A stretch of 7,217 bases of DNA. Origin: Lachnospiraceae bacterium. GTDB lineage: Bacteria; Bacillota; Clostridia; Lachnospirales; Lachnospiraceae. A program made the position numbers and the translations under genes. The stretch spans positions 1 through 7,217 of the forward strand of contig DNJM01000211.1 in the NCBI GenBank assembly GCA_003489085.1, read 5' to 3'. Below are positions 1 through 5,515 of this stretch, in pieces. The notes under the pieces were generated by a model. The model searched no databases. It was given only the letters and a program-made list of their open reading frames with translations, and was not told the DNA's origin. The first letter of the stretch is position 1. The number at the start of each line of letters is the position of its first letter.

Positions 1-28
1 AAACAGTCGATCTTTTTACTTCAATTGC

Positions 29-57
29 TTGACTATACAGGTATCCTGTCCCATAAT
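29..57 (+). promoter_or_regulatory. Sigma-A type promoter of the ArsR-like regulator gene
   Basis: A -35 box TTGACT (29-34) and a -10 box CATAAT (52-57) are separated by exactly 17 bases. Each matches the housekeeping consensus at five of six positions. Transcription would start near position 64, about 45 bases before the GTG start of the regulator. A palindrome occupies the spacer between the two boxes, so the promoter may be repressible. This is read by eye and not tested against a background model. Confidence 0.65.
37..49. promoter_or_regulatory. Inverted repeat in promoter spacer, candidate operator
   Basis: ACAGG-TAT-CCTGT is a perfect palindrome with 5-base arms and a 3-base centre. 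It lies entirely between the -35 and -10 boxes of the regulator promoter, where a bound protein would block RNA polymerase. Autoregulation by the adjacent ArsR-like protein is the simplest idea, but no second copy of the motif is visible at the galK promoter, so the binding protein is unknown. Confidence 0.35.
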
Positions 58-69
58 AAAATATATCAA

Positions 70-80
70 CAATATTATTG
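70..80. promoter_or_regulatory. Short A/T-rich inverted repeat in regulator leader
   Basis: CAATA-T-TATTG forms 5-base arms around one central base, a few bases downstream of the predicted transcription start. The position suits an operator, but palindromes this short and A/T-rich arise easily by chance in such DNA. Confidence 0.2.
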
Positions 81-95
81 AAACAAACCAGAAAA

Positions 96-99
96 GAGG
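96..99 (+). promoter_or_regulatory. Ribosome binding site deciding the regulator start
   Basis: GAGG (96-99, inside AAAAGAGGG) lies 8 bases before the GTG at 108, a good spacing. The more upstream in-frame TTG at 78 has no purine-rich site at a suitable distance. The next ATG at 132 has only a weak AGGA about 10 bases upstream. This favours GTG 108, with ATG 132 as the alternative. Confidence 0.55.
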
Positions 100-107
100 G
101 ATTGAAG

Positions 108-1025
108 GTGGGAAAACAGGAAAAATTAAGCATGAATGATCCTGAAAAACTGGCTGCAGCAGGTAAAGCTTTGTCATCAGAGCTGCGGATCCGGATTCTG
201 AAGCTTTTAGAAAATTGTTCCTATAATGTCAATGAAATCGCTGAAAAATTAAGCATACCGGCATCTTCGGCGGCTATGCATGTGAAAGTTCTCGAAGAGG
301 CAGGCCTGATTGAAACGGAATTAAAGGCAGCCGTCAGAGGTTCGATGAAAGTCTGCAGAAAAACGGTTTCCGGTCTGTATATCAGCCTGGAAACCCGCAG
401 GCAGGAGAAAGCAGAACAGATCAGTATGCCGATTGGGAATTTCGTAGATTATCATGTGGAGCCAACCTGTGGAATCGTTTCCGAGGAGGGACATATAGAT
501 ATAGAAGATGAACCTGCCGTTTTCTATAATCCGCGCAGGACAGAGGCGAAGCTGATCTGGCTTGGAGATGGGTATCTGGAGTATCGTTTCCCGAATGCCG
601 CTTTGAAAAAGAACAATTTAAAGGCGCTGGAAATCTCTGCTGAGGTCTGTTCCGAGGATCATGAGTATAATATGGAAAGAAAGTCGGATATCACCCTGTG
701 GATCAATGAACTGGAAGCCGGAACATGGCGAAGTCCAAGTGATTTCGGAGGACGGAAGGGAAAGCTCAATCCATCCTGGTGGCCGGGACAAAACACACAG
801 TACGGCATTTTGAAAACCTGGCGCGTGGATGAAAAAGGCAGCTATCTGGATTATCAGAAGGTATCGGATCTGACACTGGAATCCTACGGATTCGAAAAGA
901 ATGAATATATTTCCATACGGATCGGCATCAGCCCGGATGCAGAGGAAAAAGGAGGTATGAATCTTTTTGGAAACTGCTTTGGCGATTACGAACAGGACAT
1001 TGTTATGAAGCTGATCTTTGAATAG
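108..1025 (+). CDS. ArsR-like winged-helix regulator with long conserved C-terminal domain (COG4189-like)
   Basis: Predicted cytoplasmic transcriptional regulator of 305 residues. Residues about 17-90 form a winged helix-turn-helix of the ArsR type: LSSELRIRILKLLE opens the domain, a helix-turn-helix follows around VNEIAEKLSIPASSAAMHVK (41-60), and LEEAGLI leads into the wing. The ArsR metal-binding cysteine motif is absent, so metal sensing is unlikely. Residues about 105-305 form a second domain rich in aromatic residues and predicted beta strands, with landmarks PTCGIV (119-124), SDITLWIN (193-200), GTWRSP (205-210), NPSWWPG (221-227), TQYGILKTW (230-238) and GGMNLFG (282-288). I recognise this layout from predicted regulators grouped as COG4189. 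From memory, these often sit beside carbohydrate genes, but their ligands are not well described. The gene lies directly upstream of galKTM in the same direction, with no terminator between. I infer that it controls that operon with the C-terminal domain sensing a sugar or sugar phosphate. Start chosen as GTG 108 from the ribosome binding site; ATG 132 is possible. Confidence 0.85.
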   Translation: MGKQEKLSMNDPEKLAAAGKALSSELRIRILKLLENCSYNVNEIAEKLSIPASSAAMHVKVLEEAGLIETELKAAVRGSMKVCRKTVSGLYISLETRRQEKAEQISMPIGNFVDYHVEPTCGIVSEEGHIDIEDEPAVFYNPRRTEAKLIWLGDGYLEYRFPNAALKKNNLKALEISAEVCSEDHEYNMERKSDITLWINELEAGTWRSPSDFGGRKGKLNPSWWPGQNTQYGILKTWRVDEKGSYLDYQKVSDLTLESYGFEKNEYISIRIGISPDAEEKGGMNLFGNCFGDYEQDIVMKLIFE

Positions 1026-1057
1026 CGAAAAAGGATTTATGAAATAAAAAATAGCAG

Positions 1058-1086
1058 TTGACAGCATCATATTGGAATGCTAGTAT
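1058..1086 (+). promoter_or_regulatory. Strong extended -10 promoter of the galKTM operon
   Basis: A perfect -35 box TTGACA (1058-1063) is followed after 17 bases by TAGTAT (1081-1086, four of six matches). TGC immediately precedes the -10 and supplies the extended -10 TGn motif. Transcription would start near 1093, leaving an A-rich leader of about 50 bases before galK. The intergenic stretch 1026-1057 contains no terminator hairpin, so read-through from the regulator gene may add to galK expression. A near-consensus promoter suggests that control is by repression rather than activation. Confidence 0.75.
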
Positions 1087-1095
1087 AAAAACAGA

Positions 1096-1108
1096 TTAAA
1101 TGGTTTAA
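1096..1108. promoter_or_regulatory. Inverted repeat just after the galK transcription start, candidate operator
   Basis: TTAAA-TGG-TTTAA has perfect 5-base arms around 3 bases and begins about 3 bases after the predicted transcription start of galKTM. That is a classical repressor position. The arms are A/T only in an A/T-rich region, so chance is a real alternative. It does not resemble the palindrome in the upstream regulator promoter. Confidence 0.35.
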
Positions 1109-1145
1109 AACAAAAATATTAAAATAAATAAAGGAGAACGCAACC

Positions 1146-2315
1146 ATGAAAAATGAATTGATTCAGGCATTTAAAGAACTGTATGGCGCAGAGGGAGAGA
1201 TCCGGGCTTACTTTGCACCTGGCCGTGTGAATCTGATCGGGGAGCATACGGATTATAACGGAGGACATGTTTTCCCGTGTGCATTGACCATTGGAACCTT
1301 CGGTATTGCAAGAAAGAGGGAAGACAGAAAGATCCGCCTTTTTTCTAAGAATTTCCCGAAGGCGGGCATTGTTGAGACCAGTCTGGATGACCTGGTGCCA
1401 TCTGAGAAAGCAGGATGGACGAATTATCCGAAGGGTGTGATGTGGGCGTTTGAAGGCCGTGGTTATAAACTCCCGTGCGGTCTGGATATTCTGATTTATG
1501 GGAACATTCCGAATGGATCCGGTCTTTCCTCTTCCGCATCTCTGGAGGTATTAACAGGAACCATGTTAAGGGATATGTTTGGCTTTGATGATCTGACTAT
1601 GATTGATCTTGCACAGATCGGACAATATTCGGAAAATAATTTCAATGGTATGAACTGCGGTATCATGGATCAGTTCGCAAGTGCAATGGGTAAGAAGGAT
1701 CATGCTATTTTCCTGGATACGAGTGATCTGAGCTTCGAATATGCCAACATTAAGCTGGATGATGCGAAGATTGTCATTACCAACAGTAAAGTAAAGCACA
1801 GCCTGGTAAGCTCTGCATACAATGACCGTAGAAATGAATGTGAGACAGCCTTAAGTGAGCTGCAGAAGGCAGTGGATATCAAGGCGCTGGGTGAGCTGAC
1901 CGAAGAAGAGTACGAAGAACATAAGGATGCCATTCATTCTGAAATTCGTCAGAAACGGGCAAAGCATGCGGTTTATGAAAATCAGAGAACCATCAAGGCA
2001 GTAGCGGCTTTAAAAAATGATGATATTGAGCTGTTTGGCAAACTGATGAATGCATCCCATGTATCTCTGCGTGATGACTATGAAGTATCCTGTGAAGAGA
2101 TTGATATCCTTGTAGACCTGGCATGGAATATTCCGGGCGTAGTTGGCTCCCGTATCACCGGAGGCGGCTTCGGCGGGTGTACGGTCAGCATCGTAAAAAA
2201 TGATGCTGTAGATACCTTTATTGAAACCGTAGGAACCGAGTACGAAAAAAGGGTTGGCCATAAGGCGGAATTCTATGTTGTAGAAATCGGTGACGGTGCA
2301 CGGGTTCTGAATTAA
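1146..2315 (+). CDS. galK: Galactokinase
   Basis: Cytoplasmic GHMP-family kinase that phosphorylates alpha-D-galactose with ATP to galactose-1-phosphate, the first committed step of the Leloir pathway. The 389-residue length is normal for bacterial GalK. All three family motifs are present: the galactokinase signature GRVNLIGEHTDY at residues 26-37, the ATP-binding loop GSGLSSSAS at 124-132, and the C-terminal glycine motif TGGGFGGCTV at 338-347. By family alignment, the catalytic base is Asp175 in CGIMDQFAS and the assisting arginine is Arg27. AAAGGAG (1130-1136) lies 9 bases before the ATG and supports the start. The gene is first in a tight galK-galT-galM operon driven from the promoter at 1058-1086. 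No damage or unusual insertion is seen. The signature motif separates it from other GHMP kinases such as mevalonate or homoserine kinase. Confidence 0.98.
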   Translation: MKNELIQAFKELYGAEGEIRAYFAPGRVNLIGEHTDYNGGHVFPCALTIGTFGIARKREDRKIRLFSKNFPKAGIVETSLDDLVPSEKAGWTNYPKGVMWAFEGRGYKLPCGLDILIYGNIPNGSGLSSSASLEVLTGTMLRDMFGFDDLTMIDLAQIGQYSENNFNGMNCGIMDQFASAMGKKDHAIFLDTSDLSFEYANIKLDDAKIVITNSKVKHSLVSSAYNDRRNECETALSELQKAVDIKALGELTEEEYEEHKDAIHSEIRQKRAKHAVYENQRTIKAVAALKNDDIELFGKLMNASHVSLRDDYEVSCEEIDILVDLAWNIPGVVGSRITGGGFGGCTVSIVKNDAVDTFIETVGTEYEKRVGHKAEFYVVEIGDGARVLN

Positions 2316-2327
2316 GGAGGAAAGGAA

Positions 2328-3818
2328 ATGTTATCTGAAGCGATCAAAAGACTGGTACAGTATGGAATTGATACAGGACTGACTCCGGAGTGCGAGAGAA
2401 TCTATACGACGAATCTTTTGCTGGAGTTATTCCATGAGGATAGTTATGAAGATGTGGAACTGACAGGGGAACCACAGGAATTGGAAGAGATTTTAAAAAG
2501 CCTGCTTGATGAGGCTGTTGCACGGGGGATTATTGAAGATAGTATTACATACCGGGATCTGTTTGATACTAAGATGATGAACTGCCTTCTGCCGCGTCCG
2601 GCGCAGGTACAGGCGGATTTTCAAAAGCATTATGAGGTGTCTCCGGAGGAAGCTACAAAATATTATTATAAATTCAGTCAGGATACCGATTATATCCGGC
2701 GCTACCGTGTGAAAAAGGATATGAAATGGAAGGTAGACAGTGAATACGGTGAGATTGATATTACGATTAATCTGTCCAAGCCGGAGAAGGATCCGAAAGC
2801 AATTGCGGCAGCGAAAAATGCAAAAAACAGCAGCTATCCGAAATGTCAGCTGTGTGTGGAAAATGAGGGGTATGCAGGCCGTGCGAATCATCCGGCAAGA
2901 GAGAATCACCGGATCATCCCGATTACAATCAATGGAACCCGGTGGGGATTTCAATATTCACCATATGTATATTATAATGAACATTGTATCGTATTCAATG
3001 GGCAGCATGTGCCGATGAAGATTGACCGTGCAGCTTTTACAAAGCTGTTTGATTTTGTAAAGTTATTCCCACACTATTTTCTGGGATCCAATGCGGATCT
3101 GCCGATTGTCGGAGGTTCTATTCTGACGCATGATCATTTCCAGGGCGGACATTATACCTTCGCTATGGCAAAGGCGCCGATCGAAAGAACGATTACCATT
3201 CCGGGGTATGAGGATGTAGAAGCCGGTATTGTAAAATGGCCGCTGTCCGTTATCCGGATCCGCCATCAGGAGGAGAAGCGCCTGATCGAACTGGCAGATC
3301 ATATTCTTGGAAAATGGAGAGGCTATACGGATGAGGCTGCATTTATCTATGCAGAAACTAACGGAGAGCCGCACAACACCATTACGCCTATTGCACGGAA
3401 GATCGGAGATACGTACGAGCTGGATCTGACGCTGAGAAATAACATCACGACGGACGAACATCCATTAGGCGTATATCATCCGCATGCAGAATATCACCAT
3501 ATTAAAAAGGAAAATATCGGTCTAATCGAGGTAATGGGACTTGCTGTTCTGCCGGCACGTCTGAAGGATGAAATGGATCTTCTGGCGGATTATATTGTAG
3601 CGGGCAAGGATATCCGCAGCAATGAAAAACTGGAAAAGCATGCAGACTGGGCGGAAAGCTTTCTGGCTTCCTGCAATAAAGCCACAAAGGAAGAGGTTAT
3701 GAATATCCTGAAGGCGGAAATCGGAAAGGTCTTTGTCAAGGTGCTGGAGGATGCCGGTGTCTATAAATGTACGGAGGAAGGCAGAGAGGCATTTATGAGA
3801 TTCATTTCCGTATTGTAA
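2328..3818 (+). CDS. galT: UDP-glucose--hexose-1-phosphate uridylyltransferase, class II GalT
   Basis: Transfers UMP between UDP-glucose and galactose-1-phosphate, giving glucose-1-phosphate and UDP-galactose, the second Leloir step. At 496 residues it belongs to the long class II enzymes typical of Firmicutes, not the roughly 350-residue class I type of enterobacteria. The active-site segment is GGSILTHDHFQGGHY (262-276). The H-D-H-F-Q core replaces the HPHGQ of class I, and by that alignment His270 should be the uridylylated nucleophile (inference). A CQLC pair (Cys173, Cys176) is conserved in the family and may bind metal. A strong AAGGAGG (2314-2320) overlaps the galK stop codon and lies 7 bases before the ATG. 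The 12-base gap to galK indicates co-transcription and probably coupled translation. The C-terminus is complete. Confidence 0.97.
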   Translation: MLSEAIKRLVQYGIDTGLTPECERIYTTNLLLELFHEDSYEDVELTGEPQELEEILKSLLDEAVARGIIEDSITYRDLFDTKMMNCLLPRPAQVQADFQKHYEVSPEEATKYYYKFSQDTDYIRRYRVKKDMKWKVDSEYGEIDITINLSKPEKDPKAIAAAKNAKNSSYPKCQLCVENEGYAGRANHPARENHRIIPITINGTRWGFQYSPYVYYNEHCIVFNGQHVPMKIDRAAFTKLFDFVKLFPHYFLGSNADLPIVGGSILTHDHFQGGHYTFAMAKAPIERTITIPGYEDVEAGIVKWPLSVIRIRHQEEKRLIELADHILGKWRGYTDEAAFIYAETNGEPHNTITPIARKIGDTYELDLTLRNNITTDEHPLGVYHPHAEYHHIKKENIGLIEVMGLAVLPARLKDEMDLLADYIVAGKDIRSNEKLEKHADWAESFLASCNKATKEEVMNILKAEIGKVFVKVLEDAGVYKCTEEGREAFMRFISVL

Positions 3819-3822
3819 AAGC

Positions 3823-3830
3823 GGAGGGAG
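3823..3830 (+). promoter_or_regulatory. Ribosome binding site deciding the galM start
   Basis: GGAGGGAG (3823-3830) ends 8 bases before the ATG at 3839. An in-frame start at 3767, inside the end of galT, would add 24 residues unlike the aldose epimerase family and has no comparable site. The ATG at 3839 also gives the usual family length. Confidence 0.75.
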
Positions 3831-3838
3831 AGAAGGAC

Positions 3839-4873
3839 ATGACAGTAGAGAAATTTGGTGAGACATCACAGGGAAAACAGGCTAATCTGTATGTCTTTGA
3901 AAATAAAAGCGGAATGATGATGAGTGTTTCCGATTATGGTGCAACACTGGTGAACGTAATGGTTCCGGACAAGACCGGAAAACTGACCGATGTCGTGCTT
4001 GGATTTGATGATGTAACCGGGTATGAGAGAGGGGATCAGTCCTTTGGGGCTACGGTCGGCCGGAATGCTAACCGGATCGGGGGCGCATCCTTTACGCTGA
4101 ATGGAAGTACTTATGAACTGGAAAAAAATGATGGAGAAAACAATCTGCATAGTGGGCCGGATGTCTATAATAAGCGATTCTGGAGGGCGATGCGTACTAC
4201 AGAAAAATCCATTACACTGGTGTTGGACAGTAAGGCTGGAGATCAGGGATATCCGGGGAATCTGAATGTAAAAGTGACCTATGCGCTGACAGATGAAAAT
4301 GAAATCCGGATCTCCTATGAGGGGCATTCCGATGCGGATACTATTTTTAATCTGACGAACCACAGCTATTTCAATCTGGATGGAGAAGGATCCGGGAATG
4401 TGCTGAAGCAGAAGGTATGGATTCATGCAGATGCATTTACAATGGCAGATGCACAGTCTATTCCGACTGGAGAGATCAGAATGGCAGAAGGAACACCGAT
4501 GGATTTCAGAAAGAGCAAAATCATCGGGAAAGAGATTGATGGGGATTATGATGCACTGAAGTTCGGCATGGGATACGATCATAACTGGATTCTGAATGCG
4601 CATGAAGAAGAGGAAGCAGTCGCGGGAATGGAAGCGCAGACAAACGGAATTAAGATGGAAGTGTATACGGATCTTCCCGGAATGCAGTTCTACACGGGAA
4701 ATTTTCTGAATAATGCATATGGAAAACATGGTCATATCTATCATAAGCGCAGTGGAGCATGCTTTGAAACCCAGTTTTACCCGGATGCAGTGAACCATCC
4801 GGAATTCCCACAGCCTGTGCTGAAAGCCGGAGAGGTCTTTCGCAGTACGACTGCATACAAATTCTTTTTATAG
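3839..4873 (+). CDS. galM: Aldose 1-epimerase (galactose mutarotase)
   Basis: Interconverts beta- and alpha-anomers of galactose and related aldoses, supplying the alpha form that galactokinase needs. The protein has 344 residues, matching the usual length of bacterial GalM, and no signal peptide, so it is cytoplasmic. Family landmarks run in order: GRNANRIG (74-81), NNLHSG (101-106), LTNHSYFNL (172-180), YDHNW (246-250), LPGMQFYTGN (279-288) and FETQFYPD (309-316). By alignment to characterised mutarotases, His104 and His175 position or protonate the sugar, Glu310 is the catalytic base and Asp247 binds substrate. All four are present. It follows galT by 20 bases as the last gene of the operon. 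Its placement with galK and galT supports galactose as the physiological substrate. Confidence 0.96.
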   Translation: MTVEKFGETSQGKQANLYVFENKSGMMMSVSDYGATLVNVMVPDKTGKLTDVVLGFDDVTGYERGDQSFGATVGRNANRIGGASFTLNGSTYELEKNDGENNLHSGPDVYNKRFWRAMRTTEKSITLVLDSKAGDQGYPGNLNVKVTYALTDENEIRISYEGHSDADTIFNLTNHSYFNLDGEGSGNVLKQKVWIHADAFTMADAQSIPTGEIRMAEGTPMDFRKSKIIGKEIDGDYDALKFGMGYDHNWILNAHEEEEAVAGMEAQTNGIKMEVYTDLPGMQFYTGNFLNNAYGKHGHIYHKRSGACFETQFYPDAVNHPEFPQPVLKAGEVFRSTTAYKFFL

Positions 4874-4913
4874 ACAAAATCTATAAGATAAAGCTATATA
4901 TCAGATTAAACAA

Positions 4914-4943
4914 TTGGATTTTTCTAAGGGGTTGTAGTATAGT
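4914..4943 (+). promoter_or_regulatory. Promoter-like element downstream of galM, possible start of a short RNA
   Basis: TTGGAT (4914-4919) and TATAGT (4938-4943) are spaced by 18 bases and match the housekeeping consensus at four and five of six positions. No coding gene starts between this element and the terminator at 4977-5014. A transcript from near 4950 would be only about 65 bases long and would end in that hairpin. It may be an orphan promoter, a small RNA promoter or chance. The rest of 4874-4976 shows nothing else convincing. Confidence 0.3.
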
Positions 4944-4976
4944 AATCTCAACAAGAAAAATTGCCAATTCCCTTCT

Positions 4977-5014
4977 AAGAACCTTCCGGGACGCTTGCCC
5001 GGGAGGTTCTTTTT
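4977..5014 (+). terminator. Strong intrinsic terminator after galKTM
   Basis: The arms AAGAACCTTCCGGG (4977-4990) and CCCGGGAGGTTCTT (4998-5011) pair over 14 bases with a single G-U pair, around the loop ACGCTTG, followed by a T run (5010-5014). It ends the galactose operon. It lies between two converging units and is the only hairpin available for the 3' end of the Lrp-type gene on the other strand. In that direction the T tract is weak (TTCTTAG), so bidirectional use is plausible but less efficient. Confidence 0.93.
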
Positions 5015-5022
5015 GTCCTAAA

Positions 5023-5487
5023 CTAAATACGAATCTGTTCATTGTCTTTAATGCGGGAAATAATTGTATTGCAGGAACATTCCAGAAGACCTGGCAGCAG
5101 GTAAATCTGATGTTTTAGGAAACTTTCCAGTTCTTCGTTGGATTTCAGCATGGCATGGATATGGAGACGGGTGTCTCCTGTCATTTGATAGATCTTTATG
5201 ATTTGTGGAAGCCGGCATAAGTTCTCACAAACCTGATTAAACTGACCGGCAGAAATTCTCAGATCCAGATAAACAGCCAGATTATTTCCAAGTTTTTCGG
5301 GATTAATAATGATGCTGTACTTTTCTATAATGCCTGCTTTTTCAAGGGCCTGAATACGCATCTTTACGGCAACCCTTGACAGACCTACCTTATCTCCGAT
5401 TTCTACAAATGACATTCTTGCATTTTCAGCGAGGAGATTAATAATTTGATTATCAACATCATCTAATTCTTCAATATGAACCTTCAT
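5023..5487 (-). CDS. Lrp/AsnC family transcriptional regulator
   Basis: Predicted DNA-binding regulator of 154 residues, a typical length for the Lrp/AsnC (feast/famine) family. Residues about 7-56 form the N-terminal winged helix-turn-helix: LDDVDNQIINLLAENARMS, then EIGDKVGLSRVAVKMRIQAL, ending with EKAGIIEKYS. Residues about 68-143 form the RAM ligand-binding and oligomerisation domain, with the usual alternation of strands and helices and a TGDTRLHIHA turn (103-112). Members usually bind amino acids or related small molecules and form dimers to octamers. The start is ATG at 5487, preceded by AAAGAAGG (5502-5495) with 7 bases spacing; an upstream in-frame start at 5559 would extend into the transporter gene and has no family support. 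The gene lies 20 bases after the AbgT-type transporter, so regulation of that transporter and of itself is likely (inference). The ligand cannot be told from sequence. Confidence 0.93.
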   Translation of the reverse strand: MKVHIEELDDVDNQIINLLAENARMSFVEIGDKVGLSRVAVKMRIQALEKAGIIEKYSIIINPEKLGNNLAVYLDLRISAGQFNQVCENLCRLPQIIKIYQMTGDTRLHIHAMLKSNEELESFLKHQIYLLPGLLECSCNTIISRIKDNEQIRI

Positions 5488-5506
5488 TTTTGAGCCTTCT
5501 TTCCAA

Positions 5507-5515
5507 ATTATAACA
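5507..5515 (-). promoter_or_regulatory. Extended -10 promoter element for the Lrp-type gene
   Basis: Read on the minus strand, 5515-5507 is TGTTATAAT, a perfect extended -10 (TGn plus TATAAT). It overlaps the stop codon of the transporter (5510-5508) and sits about 20 bases before the regulator start codon. The -35 position (5535-5530, GGGACC) is poor. If used, transcription would begin only about 12-14 bases before the ATG, leaving the AAAGAAGG site at or near the very 5' end. It could give the regulator a transcript independent of the transporter. Confidence 0.4.

Noticed and set aside
78..107. Longer start of the ArsR-like regulator at TTG 78
   Set aside because: TTG 78 lacks a ribosome binding site, and the purine-rich site at 96-99 is correctly placed for GTG 108 and lies inside the extension.
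3767..3838. N-terminal extension of galM by 24 residues overlapping galT
   Set aside because: There is no ribosome binding site at suitable distance, the extension is unlike the family, and ATG 3839 has a clear site and gives the normal length.
3866..4798. Long open frame of 310 codons on the minus strand opposite galM
   Set aside because: It lies wholly within galM, which has every family motif. Its translation is Cys-, His- and Ile-rich without recognisable domains, as expected of an antisense shadow, and it has no supported start.
4866..4888. Inverted repeat TATAGA-CAAAA-TCTATA over the galM stop codon as a terminator
   Set aside because: The stem is short and A/T-rich and no T run follows on either strand. 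The hairpin at 4977-5014 is far stronger.
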